Of a DNA stretch of 64,000 bases, positions 30,883 through 39,122 are shown in pieces. Position 1 is the stretch's first letter; the number at the start of each line of letters is the position of its first letter. Made by a program: the position numbers and the translations under genes. Below the pieces are notes generated by a model, which was given only the letters and a program-made list of their open reading frames with translations, was not told the DNA's origin and searched no databases. The stretch lies in contig PBLF01000020.1 of the NCBI GenBank assembly GCA_002722295.1, forward strand, positions 42,693 to 106,692. Reading direction: 5' to 3'. The stretch is from Stappia sp. (GTDB lineage: Bacteria > Pseudomonadota > Alphaproteobacteria > Rhizobiales > Stappiaceae).

Positions 30883-31228
30883 CTGGTCGATCCCTTGTTG
30901 TGTCGATCTGGCGCCCCGGTTTGGGTCACGCAGGCGCAGTTGAATGCGATCGGGCGGTTGCCGCAAGTTCTTTGTCCCCGTGTGCGCGGCCTGTCCACCA
31001 GTCGTCGAGGCCTTGCGCGCCGGAAACCGTCGAAAACGATGGTAGGACCCGCGCCGAAGTCCTGACAAGGTCGAAAAACCATGCAGACGCGCGCTCTCGC
31101 GCACAAATCGTCGGCGGTCGCTTTCCGGCGATGTCTTCCGGGCAAAACGGGAACGGCCGGCGCGGAAGGACCCGCGCCGGCCGTTTTTCAGTGTCCTGTC
31201 CCCGGACGGCTCCGTCCGGGGACCTGGC
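30883..31228. other. Intergenic region between the BCCT and HupE genes
   Basis: About 345 bp without a gene. It holds the HupE promoter side and two hairpins near its right end (31152-31188, and GTCCCCGGACG/CGTCCGGGGAC at 31197-31223). The remainder shows no recognisable feature. Confidence 0.5.
31152..31188. terminator. Strong intrinsic terminator next to the BCCT gene
   Basis: A perfect 14-bp stem (AACGGCCGGCGCGG with CCGCGCCGGCCGTT), loop AAGGAC. The canonical T tract follows on the + strand; on the minus strand the stem is followed by CCCGTTTT. The only adjacent gene end is the minus-strand BCCT gene, so its natural client reads the weaker T tract unless an unseen + transcript exists. 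Confidence 0.7.
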
Positions 31229-32872
31229 TCAGCGGGCTTCCGACTGGAGGCCGCGGAAGATCGCGACGCACATCAGAAGCAGCACCAGCGTGAAGGGCAG
31301 GCCGGTCGAGATCACCATCGCCTGAAGCGAGGTGAGACCGCCGCCGATCAGCAGCACGATGGCGACGAGGCCCTCGAAGGTGCACCAGAACACGCGCTGC
31401 GGGACCGGTGCGTCGACCTTGCCGCCGGCGGTGATGGTGTCGATCACCAGCGAACCGGAGTCCGACGAGGTGACGAAGAACACGATCACCAGGATGATGC
31501 CGAGCGTCGAGGTGATCGAGGCGAGCGGCAGGCCTTCGAGCATCGCGAAGAGCGACAGTTCCGGATGGTAGCTGTCGATCACGTTGGCCTTCACCGCGCT
31601 CGCGGTGTCGGTCAGGACCTGGTCGATCGCCACGCCGCCGAAGACGGCCATCCACAGCACGCACACCAGCGACGGAATGATCAGCACGCAGGTGATGAAC
31701 TCGCGCACCGTGCGGCCGCGGCTGACACGGGCGATGAACATGCCCACGAACGGCGACCAGGAGATCCACCATGCCCAGTAGAAGGCGGTCCAGCCCTGGC
31801 GGTAGCTGTCATCCGTGCGCCCGATCGGGTTCGACAGGGAGACCAGATCGACCGCATAGGCCTGCAGGCCCTCAAGGAAGTCCTTGAGAATCAACAGCGT
31901 CGGGCCGACTGCCAGCACGAAGAGCAGAAGCAGGGCGGCAAGAGCCATGTTGATTTCGGACAGGACCTTCACGCCGCCGTCGAGGCCGCGCAGCACCGAG
32001 ATGAGCGCGATCGAGGTGATGATGACGATCAGGATCACCTGCACCGTGACCGTGTTCGGAATGCCGTAGATGTGCTCGAGACCGGCATTCGCCTGCTGGG
32101 CGCCGAGGCCGAGAGAGGTGGCGAGGCCGAAGAGCGTGGCGAACACGGCGATGGTGTCGATCACGTGGCCGGTCCAGCCCCAGACGCGCTCGCCGAAGAT
32201 CGGATAGAACGCGGAGCGGATCGAGAGCGGCAGGCCCTTGTTGAACGAGAACAGGGCCAGGGCAAGGGCCACGACCGCGTAGATCGCCCAGGGATGCAGG
32301 CCCCAGTGGTAGATCGTCGCGGCAAGGCCCATGGCCTTGGCAGCCTCGACGTTTTCCGGGATCACGGCGCCGTCCGGCCCGAAAGGCGAGGGGGTGCCGA
32401 GCGGCTGCGAGATGGCCATGTGGTAGACCGGCTCCAGCACGCCGAAGAACATCAGGCCGATGCCCATGCCGGCGGCGAAAAGCATCGCGAACCAGCCGGA
32501 GTAGCTGTAGTCGGGCGTGGCGTCCTTGCCGCCGAGGCGCACGCTGCCCCAGGGGCTGACGATCAGGAACAGGCAGAACAGCACGAAGATGTTCGCCGCC
32601 GACATGAAGAACCAGTCGAAGGTGTTTGTCAGCGCGGGCCGCAGCCAGCCGAACAGGTCGCTGGCCTGCTGCGGAACCAGCAGGGCGTAGAGCACGAAGG
32701 CCACGATCGCCAGGCCGGAGACCAGGAACACCGGGTTGTGAATGTCGAAGCCGAACGGGCCCACCTGACCTTCCAGGTTGTCCTGGCCGATTTCATACTC
32801 GGTGTCGATGATCTCGGTCGGCCCCTCGGGCGCGGGAATGCCGGAGCTGGATTCGTTTGACTCGTCTGTCAT
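31229..32872 (-). CDS. BCCT family betaine/choline/carnitine transporter
   Basis: A 547-residue sodium- or proton-coupled importer with 12 membrane segments. Family signatures are GWFAMLFAAGMGIGLMFFGVLEP, the Trp-rich substrate segment WTAFYWAWWISWSPFVGMFIARVSRGRTVREF and a long acidic N-terminal cytosolic tail (residues 1-45). Members take up compatible solutes such as glycine betaine or ectoine. It follows a universal stress protein gene by 49 bp on the same strand, so the pair probably forms an operon for osmoadaptation. Substrate choice cannot be read. Confidence 0.93.
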   Translation of the reverse strand: MTDESNESSSGIPAPEGPTEIIDTEYEIGQDNLEGQVGPFGFDIHNPVFLVSGLAIVAFVLYALLVPQQASDLFGWLRPALTNTFDWFFMSAANIFVLFCLFLIVSPWGSVRLGGKDATPDYSYSGWFAMLFAAGMGIGLMFFGVLEPVYHMAISQPLGTPSPFGPDGAVIPENVEAAKAMGLAATIYHWGLHPWAIYAVVALALALFSFNKGLPLSIRSAFYPIFGERVWGWTGHVIDTIAVFATLFGLATSLGLGAQQANAGLEHIYGIPNTVTVQVILIVIITSIALISVLRGLDGGVKVLSEINMALAALLLLFVLAVGPTLLILKDFLEGLQAYAVDLVSLSNPIGRTDDSYRQGWTAFYWAWWISWSPFVGMFIARVSRGRTVREFITCVLIIPSLVCVLWMAVFGGVAIDQVLTDTASAVKANVIDSYHPELSLFAMLEGLPLASITSTLGIILVIVFFVTSSDSGSLVIDTITAGGKVDAPVPQRVFWCTFEGLVAIVLLIGGGLTSLQAMVISTGLPFTLVLLLMCVAIFRGLQSEAR

Positions 32873-32921
32873 GAGGGGTTGTTTTCCTTCATTTTATTGC
32901 GTTTCCGGGACCGTGTGCCCG

Positions 32922-33341
32922 TCAGGTGCCGCGAACGACGAAGACGGAGGCATCGGACCGGGCGGCAACGCGCCCGCCGTTGGACGGCCAGAAGCGATCA
33001 GCGATGTTGGGAATGTGCGAGGCCATCACCACGAGGTCGGCTTCGCTTTCCTTGACCGCCTTCACGATCGCCTCGTCGAGGTCGATGGAGGGGTCATGGG
33101 AAAAGACCGGACGAGACTCGGCCTTGACGCCGTGAAGCTCGGCCTGGTCCCTGGCGAAGGCGGCAAGCTTCTCGCCGTATTCCTTCGGCGAGTGGGCGAT
33201 GGACCCGGGCGTCTCGGCCGAGACTCCCGCGTAGCACACCGGAATGTCGTAATGCCGGGCGAGATCGGCAGCCGTCTTCAGCGCCTTGGAGAGGCGTTCG
33301 GCGTGAGCGAGATCGACCGGAACGAGAATGCGACTGTACAT
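32922..33341 (-). CDS. Universal stress protein (UspA family)
   Basis: A 139-residue UspA-fold protein: MYSRILVPVDLAHAERLSKAL at the start, VKESEADLVVMASHIPN in the middle and the ATP-loop region with SNGGRVAARSDASVFVV at the end. The layout resembles small nucleotide-binding Usp proteins that tune osmolyte transporters, such as TeaD with TeaABC. It is immediately upstream of the BCCT gene on the same strand, which supports a regulatory role on that transporter. This role is inferred from synteny. Confidence 0.88.
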   Translation of the reverse strand: MYSRILVPVDLAHAERLSKALKTAADLARHYDIPVCYAGVSAETPGSIAHSPKEYGEKLAAFARDQAELHGVKAESRPVFSHDPSIDLDEAIVKAVKESEADLVVMASHIPNIADRFWPSNGGRVAARSDASVFVVRGT

Positions 33342-33963
33342 GTCAGGCAAGGCCCCCGTTTGCCAGTTTGTTATCTGGTGGCGAACGCCACCCGTCGGGT
33401 GCGGCGGCGCATGGCCGCCAGTTCTTTCAGAAGTCAGATCCCGGTCGCGCCAGAGGCGCGATCCGCGGGTTTCGCGGGCCGGATGCGACAGGAAACCCCG
33501 AACGCTCCGGACGTTGGGACGCCGACGGCCTTGGGGACGCCGGCGCATCCGCCGGGACGCATGTGGTTCCCGGCCTGCCCTGAGGCGAAACGCCGAAAAG
33601 GCCCCTGAAGGGCCTGTTCCGCTTCTTGCCCCGGATCGAGGCGGATCGGGGATCCGCGTCAGGCGCGTCGCGAGCCGGTCAAATTGCGGCTGGAGCGGCA
33701 CCCGGTCCGGGGACGTCGAGGCATGCGAAACGGTTGCGCATCTGGCTTGAGGGCAGCCCCGCACGCGTCGACAACGTCCGGAACCTTACACATTTCCGCC
33801 GTAATCGCAATCGACTGGCCGGCGTCGTGCTGCTTGCGAAGCCAGATCTTGCATGATCTACGGAAGATGCGGAGCACGAGCGCGTGCGAAACAAAAAGGT
33901 TCCATGTCGGCGCGACAAATTTCGGATTGGCTGATGACCCTACGTCCCCGAAGCGGTTCAGAT
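33342..33963. other. Divergent intergenic region between usp and gph
   Basis: About 620 bp without a convincing gene. Short frames exist but lack ribosome sites and family resemblance. There is a hairpin AGGCCCCTGAAGGGCCT at 33599-33615 with four T on its minus-strand side. The segment 33780-33960 is more AT-rich and probably contains the promoter for the phosphatase gene. Confidence 0.4.
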
Positions 33964-34686
33964 ATGATTACGCGATGCGAATTGGCCCCTGTCCGGGCGG
34001 TGCTTCTCGATCTCGACGGAACGCTGGTCGACAGTCTTCCCGACATTGCAGGGGCTGTGAACATTCTGCTTGAGGAGGACGGTCGGGAGACGTTGTCGCT
34101 CGACGAGGTCCGCGCCATGGTCGGACACGGAATCGCCACCTTGGTAAAGCGTGCGCTCGCCGCGCGAGGCGGTGTGCCGGAGTCTGGGGAACTGGCGCTG
34201 CTTGTCTCGCGCATGATGGAGATCTACGGCGCCAACCTCACGAGCGGCACCCGCCTGTTGCCGGGCGCGCGCGAACTGCTTTCCCGCCTCGCGGCAAGCG
34301 GCGTCGCGCTGGCGCTCGTCACCAACAAGCCGGAAGCCATGTCGCGGCGGATCCTCGCCCATTTCGGTCTTGAGACCCTCGTTCCGGTGGTGGTCGGCGG
34401 CGACACCTGCAAAACGCGCAAGCCCGACCCGGAGATGCTGCGTCATGCGATGACGCTGCTGAAGGCGGAGCCGGGAGAGACCGTCATGGTGGGCGACAGC
34501 GCGGCCGACATCGACGCGGCCCATGCGGCCGGCGTGCGCAGCATCGTCCTGTCCGGCGGTTACGGGCACGGGCGCGCCGAGGACCTGGGCGCCGATGTTC
34601 TCGTGACGGGGCTGGAAGAGGCGGGGGAGGCGATCGCCGCCTGGCAGGGCGCGGAGACGGAGCACGCAAGCCTGTCCCCCTCGTGA
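33964..34686 (+). CDS. gph: HAD-IA hydrolase, probable phosphoglycolate phosphatase
   Basis: A 240-residue HAD-superfamily enzyme. Motif I is LLDLDGTLVDSLPDIAG, motif II LVTNKPE, motif III K in CKTRKPDPEML, motif IV MVGDSAADIDAAHAAG. Together with the helical cap this fits Gph, which dephosphorylates 2-phosphoglycolate from oxidative DNA damage or carbon metabolism. The start is unsure: in-frame ATGs at 33853, 33904 and 33934 precede 33964; I prefer 33964 because the HAD core begins about 10 residues later, as in relatives. Confidence 0.85.
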   Translation: MITRCELAPVRAVLLDLDGTLVDSLPDIAGAVNILLEEDGRETLSLDEVRAMVGHGIATLVKRALAARGGVPESGELALLVSRMMEIYGANLTSGTRLLPGARELLSRLAASGVALALVTNKPEAMSRRILAHFGLETLVPVVVGGDTCKTRKPDPEMLRHAMTLLKAEPGETVMVGDSAADIDAAHAAGVRSIVLSGGYGHGRAEDLGADVLVTGLEEAGEAIAAWQGAETEHASLSPS

Positions 34687-34749
34687 AAACTCTCAGGGAG
34701 ACGGACACAACCCTTTTTGATCGCGGGACAAAAGCGGTGCGCGGTGTGA

Positions 34750-34840
34750 TAGCCCGTACCGGGTTTCACAAGTCGAAATTCATATAACTAGTTGATTTTG
34801 CTGGATTTGCTTCGCTTCTTCCATATCGTTTGAGGCAGGA
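34750..34840 (+). promoter_or_regulatory. AT-rich probable promoter of the siderophore operon
   Basis: A sharp local drop in G+C (TTCACAAGTCGAAATTCATATAACTAGTTGATTTT region) lies 50-130 bp before the double-cupin gene. TATAACT near 34793 could serve as a -10 box. Iron control would be expected, but I do not see a convincing Fur, RirA or Irr box. Confidence 0.4.
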
Positions 34841-34888
34841 AATCCGGCCGGCGCGCACGGTACGTCGGCGTCTTGAGGGAGACCGACC

Positions 34889-35632
34889 ATGATCGTTCGC
34901 ACACTCAAGTCCGCCTCGACGGCGGCGCTCTTTCGCACCACCGCCTCGCGTGAGGTGGTCTCGCGGGGAGACCAGATGGGCCACGCCGTTTTCGACACGC
35001 AGTTTGCCGAAGGGGCGACCGATACGCTCAGCCGTGACGTCTTCGGCGAGTTTCCCGCCCAGGCCCATTACTGCCTTTCGGGCACCGGCGTGGCGACCAT
35101 CGGCGGTCGCACGGTCCAGCTTGGCCCCGACGTCCTGGTGGTCGCGCGCGCGTCCGTTCCCTTCGGCGTCCGTGCGAACGAGGATCTCAGGCTGTGCAGC
35201 GTTCTCGGCGGTTCCGGCGCGGAGGAGGAGCTTCCCGGCGAGCCGCTGGTGCGGCGCGTGGCCGATACGCTCGGCACCCCGCGTGACGTGTTCTGGGGGA
35301 ACGGCCAGAGCCGGCGGTTGCTGGTGAAGTCGGACGGCTTCGGCTTCGCGCTGTGCCAGACACTCGGCAACCAGGACACGGATTCCCCGCTCCAGTATCG
35401 CAATCATTTCGAGAGCTGCTACTACGTGCAGGGGAGCGGCAAGTACGTCTGGGAAAGCGGCAGCCATCCGATCGACACCAATGGCGCCGGGGCCACGGCC
35501 TTCATCATGAACCGCAACGATGCACACCGCATGGTTGTGGATGATCCGTCGATCTGCATCAGTGTGTTCTCGCCCGCGATCGAGGGGCACGAGTCCCACG
35601 ACTTCAGCGCCGGGTCCTCGTCCTCCTATTGA
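34889..35632 (+). CDS. Ectoine synthase-like tandem cupin protein
   Basis: A 247-residue protein with two cupin domains. It begins MIVRTLKSA, like EctC, and its C-terminal cupin (residues ~150-240) tracks ectoine synthase closely: RNHFESCYYVQGSGKY against the EctC HFEAVYCIEGEGEV block, and VFSPAIEGHESHDF. Against the EctC iron ligands, E175 and H213 are kept and Tyr appears as F205. The N-terminal cupin (30-110) lacks these residues. EctC itself is ~130 residues and single-domain, so this is a distinct double form. It opens the siderophore gene set, 170 bp before the N-hydroxylase. No ectA or ectB is present. Its reaction is unknown; a ring-closing or hydro-lyase step on a diamino acid derivative is a reasonable guess. 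Confidence 0.8.
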   Translation: MIVRTLKSASTAALFRTTASREVVSRGDQMGHAVFDTQFAEGATDTLSRDVFGEFPAQAHYCLSGTGVATIGGRTVQLGPDVLVVARASVPFGVRANEDLRLCSVLGGSGAEEELPGEPLVRRVADTLGTPRDVFWGNGQSRRLLVKSDGFGFALCQTLGNQDTDSPLQYRNHFESCYYVQGSGKYVWESGSHPIDTNGAGATAFIMNRNDAHRMVVDDPSICISVFSPAIEGHESHDFSAGSSSSY

Positions 35633-35802
35633 GGAGGGGGCAGCGAGTGTCATTCGCCGGTCATTCGAAAACCCTTCGACTGGCTCCACCAATAAGTATT
35701 TCAGTCATGTAGAGCCGACCCCTAAGCTTCCTGTCCAGGGAGTTCAGGGGCGCGGCCCGCCCGGCGCGGGCGGGCATGCGCGAAACGGAAGGGACGGACG
35801 CA

Positions 35803-37164
35803 ATGGCGGCAGAGCCTCACGACGTTATCGGCATCGGGGTCGGGCCATTCAACCTTGGGTTTGCGTGCCTGTCCAGGCCGGTGGCGGATCTCGATTGCAT
35901 CTTCCTGGAGCGAAAAGGGCAGTTCGACTGGCACGGCGGGACGCTGCTCGAGACGGCGACGCTGCAGACGCCCTTCCTGTGCGATCTCGTCACGCTGGCG
36001 GATCCCACGAGCCCGTTCTCGTTTCTCAACTACCTGAAACAGACCGGACGGATCTACGCTTTCTACGCGACCCTGCTCGACACCGACGACTTCTTCGTGC
36101 TGCGCAACGAGTTCAACGCCTACTATCGCTGGGCGGTGGCGCAACTCGATACGATCGTCTTTAATCGGGAGGTCGAGAACGTCACCCACGACGCCGACAC
36201 GGGGCTCTACAAGGTCAGCGTGCGCAACACGAAGATGGGCCTGACGAAGGACCTCTTCGCCCGACGCCTCGTGCTGGGCTCGGGCATGATCCCCGCCATC
36301 CCCGAGCCGTGCGAGGCGCACCGCGACCGGCTCATCCACACGGCCGACTACATGAGCCGCCGCGACGAGATCCGGCAGAAGAAGTCCATCACGGTGATCG
36401 GCAGCGGCCAGAGCGCGGCCGAGGTCTACCACGACCTTCTGGGCGACATCGACAAGCACGGCTACCGGCTGGACTGGTACACGCGCTCGCCGCGCCTGGT
36501 GCCGCGCGAGCTGACCAAGCTGACGCTTCAGGTCACGACGCCGGACTATGGCGACTATTTCTTCTCGCTGCCGCGCGACAAGCGCGAGGCACTGGTGCGC
36601 TCCATGCAGGCGATCTTCAAGGGCATCAACCCGACGCTCATCAACGATATCTTCGATCTGCGCTATCGCAAGCTCATGGGGGGCGACATCGACACGACGC
36701 TGATGTCGAACGTCGGGGTCGAGGCGGTCGAGCCGCTCGGCGAGGACGGTCCGTTCCGTCTCACGCTTCGCCAGCTCGAGGAGGAGCGCAGTTTCACCAC
36801 CGAGAGCGAGGCCGTGATCCTGGGCACGGGCTACCGGTTCCGGCCGCCCGATTTCCTGGACGGGGTGCGCGAGCGCATCAACTGGGCCGGCGACGGGCGC
36901 TTCAGGGTCGCGCGCAATTGCTCGATCGACCGCGAGGGCGGCGAGATCTTCGTTCTCAACTCGGAGATCCATGCCGATGCCTATCTTCCGGCGGATCTGG
37001 GGCAGGGCGCCTTCCGCAGCTCGGTGATCCTTCGCGAGATCGCGGGCCGTGAGGTCTATCCGGTCGAAAAGAGCATCGCCTTCCAGCGGTTCGCGGCTCC
37101 CGCCGCATCCGCGATGCCTGCCGGCGGGGCTCCTGGAACGGCCGTTGCGGCGGGAAGCGACTGA
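35803..37164 (+). CDS. L-lysine/L-ornithine N-hydroxylase (IucD/PvdA/SidA family)
   Basis: An FAD- and NADPH-dependent monooxygenase that hydroxylates the side-chain amine of lysine, ornithine or a diamine, the first step to hydroxamates. The FAD motif GIGVGPFNLGFA starts at residue 10, the NADPH motif is ITVIGSGQSAAEVYHDLL, and the substrate-type signature TLQTPFLCDLVTLADPTSPFSFLNYL matches the family, as does the closing LGTGYRF. GGAAGGGA 8 bases before ATG 35803 favours this start (453 residues) over 35776. It is followed 8 bp later by the IucA/IucC synthetase gene, clearly one operon. Substrate length is not readable. Confidence 0.92.
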   Translation: MAAEPHDVIGIGVGPFNLGFACLSRPVADLDCIFLERKGQFDWHGGTLLETATLQTPFLCDLVTLADPTSPFSFLNYLKQTGRIYAFYATLLDTDDFFVLRNEFNAYYRWAVAQLDTIVFNREVENVTHDADTGLYKVSVRNTKMGLTKDLFARRLVLGSGMIPAIPEPCEAHRDRLIHTADYMSRRDEIRQKKSITVIGSGQSAAEVYHDLLGDIDKHGYRLDWYTRSPRLVPRELTKLTLQVTTPDYGDYFFSLPRDKREALVRSMQAIFKGINPTLINDIFDLRYRKLMGGDIDTTLMSNVGVEAVEPLGEDGPFRLTLRQLEEERSFTTESEAVILGTGYRFRPPDFLDGVRERINWAGDGRFRVARNCSIDREGGEIFVLNSEIHADAYLPADLGQGAFRSSVILREIAGREVYPVEKSIAFQRFAAPAASAMPAGGAPGTAVAAGSD

Positions 37165-37172
37165 GGCACGGG

Positions 37173-39092
37173 ATGGCGGCGATGGATGCCTTTTCAGGAG
37201 GTGGCGACAGGCTCTGGACGCGGTCCGGCCCCGAGGCGCGGGCGGTCGCCCATCTCGAGCCCGCGCTCTGGGCGATCGCCAACCTCAGGCTGACGGTCAA
37301 GGCGATCGCGGAGTTCGCGCACGAACTGCTGCTGCTGCCGCATCTGGAACGCGAGGAGGCGGGGTGGGGGCACTACCGGCTCGATGCGCCGGACGGGCGC
37401 GGCCGCTACAGGTTCCGGGCGCGCAGGCTCCGGCTCGAAAGCTGGCTGATCGACCCGGCCTCGCTCAGGCGCACGCGCGACGAGGACGAACTGCCGCCCG
37501 ACGCCTTGTCCTTCATCGCGGAGTTCCAGCGCCCGCTGGGCATCCGCGATGCCATGCTGCCGATCTATCTCGACGAGATCGCCAGCATTCTCTATTCCGA
37601 TTGCTACAAGCGCGCGGTCAAGCGCCATACGGTGACGGAGCTTGCGGACGCCGACTTCCAGACCATCGAGACGACGATGAGCGAGGGGCATCCGTCCTTC
37701 GTCGCCAACAGCGGGCGGCTCGGGTTCAGCACGGCGGACTATCCGGCATATGCGCCGGAAGCGGCGGGTCCGCTGCCCATCGTCTGGCTCGCGGTCGACC
37801 GGGACCGCACCGCATTCACCACCGTCGCGGGGCTCGATCACGAGCGGCTGATGGCGGAGGAACTCGGCGCCACGGCCATTGCGGCCTTCAGCGAGCGGAT
37901 CACCGAGCGCGGGCTCGACCCCGCGCGGTTCCTGTTCATGCCGGTTCACCCCTGGCAGTGGTTCAACCGGCTCTCGATGAGCTTCGCGCCCGAGATCGCG
38001 GCGGGGCGCATCGTGTTCCTCGGCCACTCGCCGGACCTCTACCAGCCGCAGCAGTCGATCCGTACCTTCTTCAATGCGACATCGCCCTCCAAGCGCTACG
38101 TCAAGATGGCCCTGTCGATCCTCAACATGGGCTTTCTGCTCCAGCGGGGCCTGTCGCGCGAGGACATGGAAACCACGCCGCCGTTCAACGACTGGCTGAG
38201 CGGTTTGCTCGCGCGCGACGCGGTGCTTCAGGAAACGGGCTTCACGCTGATCCGCGAGGTGGCGACGGCGAGCTATTCCAACGCCTATCATGACGAGGCG
38301 CTCGCCGAGGACGCGCCGCAGCGCGACGTGCTGGCGGCGGTGTGGCGGGAAAACCCGGTCAATCTCATCAAGCCGGGCGAACGGCTGATGACCATGGCGG
38401 CGCTGCTGCATGTGGACACCGACGGCAAGCCTCTGGTGAGCGAGCTGATCGCGCGTTCGGGCCTGTCGGCGGAGGCCTGGATACGCCGCTACCTGCATGC
38501 CTATCTGACGCCGCTCCTGCACTGCTACTACGCCTACGACCTGATCTTCATGCCGCACGGCGAGAACGTGATCCTGGTGATGGAGGGGATGACGCCGGCG
38601 CGTATCGTGATGAAGGACCTGGCGGAGGAAATGCGCATCCTGGAGGGGGCCGACACGCTGCCGCCGGCGATCCGGCGCAACTGCGCCGAGCTCGAGGACG
38701 ACGTGCGGATGGACGGCATCTTCACTGACGTTTTCGACTGCTTTTTCCGCCATCTGGCGCAGCTTCTGGAGCGCGCCGGAACCCTGTCCGACGAACGCTT
38801 CTGGCGGCTGGTGGCGGATTGCGTCGCGGCCTATCAGGCCTCCCGCCCGGAGCTTGGCGAGAAGTTCGCCCGACATGATGTGTTCCGGTCGGAATTTCCG
38901 CGCAACTGCCTGAACCGTCTGCAGTTGCGCGACAACCAGCAGCTCATCGATCCGGACGATCCCGACAAGGGATTCGAGTATGCCGGCCGGCTCGCCAATC
39001 CGATCGCGGAGTTCGCGCCGCGCAGGCGTTCCGGCGGCGTGCTCGGCCTGCTTGCCGGCTACTTCGGCGTCGGCGGTGCGCCCGAGGGGTGA
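37173..39092 (+). CDS. IucA/IucC family NRPS-independent siderophore synthetase
   Basis: An ATP-dependent ligase that joins a carboxylic acid (citrate, succinate or oxoglutarate type) to an amine or hydroxylamine. The 639 residues show the family core: HPxHPWQW-like PVHPWQWFNRL, YQPQQSIRTFFNATSPSKRYVKMALSILNMG (ATP-binding Ser/Thr/Lys block) and HCYYAYDLIFMPHGENVILVMEGMTPARIVMKDLAEE, followed by the FhuF-like C-terminal region with NCLNRLQLRDNQQ. Only one such synthetase is in the window, so it must perform all condensations or iterate, as DesD does. Subtype (A, B or C) cannot be set by eye. Confidence 0.93.
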   Translation: MAAMDAFSGGGDRLWTRSGPEARAVAHLEPALWAIANLRLTVKAIAEFAHELLLLPHLEREEAGWGHYRLDAPDGRGRYRFRARRLRLESWLIDPASLRRTRDEDELPPDALSFIAEFQRPLGIRDAMLPIYLDEIASILYSDCYKRAVKRHTVTELADADFQTIETTMSEGHPSFVANSGRLGFSTADYPAYAPEAAGPLPIVWLAVDRDRTAFTTVAGLDHERLMAEELGATAIAAFSERITERGLDPARFLFMPVHPWQWFNRLSMSFAPEIAAGRIVFLGHSPDLYQPQQSIRTFFNATSPSKRYVKMALSILNMGFLLQRGLSREDMETTPPFNDWLSGLLARDAVLQETGFTLIREVATASYSNAYHDEALAEDAPQRDVLAAVWRENPVNLIKPGERLMTMAALLHVDTDGKPLVSELIARSGLSAEAWIRRYLHAYLTPLLHCYYAYDLIFMPHGENVILVMEGMTPARIVMKDLAEEMRILEGADTLPPAIRRNCAELEDDVRMDGIFTDVFDCFFRHLAQLLERAGTLSDERFWRLVADCVAAYQASRPELGEKFARHDVFRSEFPRNCLNRLQLRDNQQLIDPDDPDKGFEYAGRLANPIAEFAPRRRSGGVLGLLAGYFGVGGAPEG

Positions 39093-39122
39093 TGAGCCTG
39101 CCCAAACCAAGGGAGGAAAGCC

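Noticed and set aside
33599..33615. Terminator-like hairpin in the usp-gph gap
   Set aside because: No minus-strand gene ends there and the stem is only 6 bp; not enough to propose a small RNA.
34700..34888. Fur, RirA or Irr box upstream of the siderophore operon
   Set aside because: I looked for the usual dyads in the AT-rich stretch and found none convincing, so no operator is listed.
34889..35632. Calling the double cupin an ordinary ectoine synthase
   Set aside because: It is about twice the EctC length, the Tyr ligand position appears as Phe, and ectA and ectB are absent.
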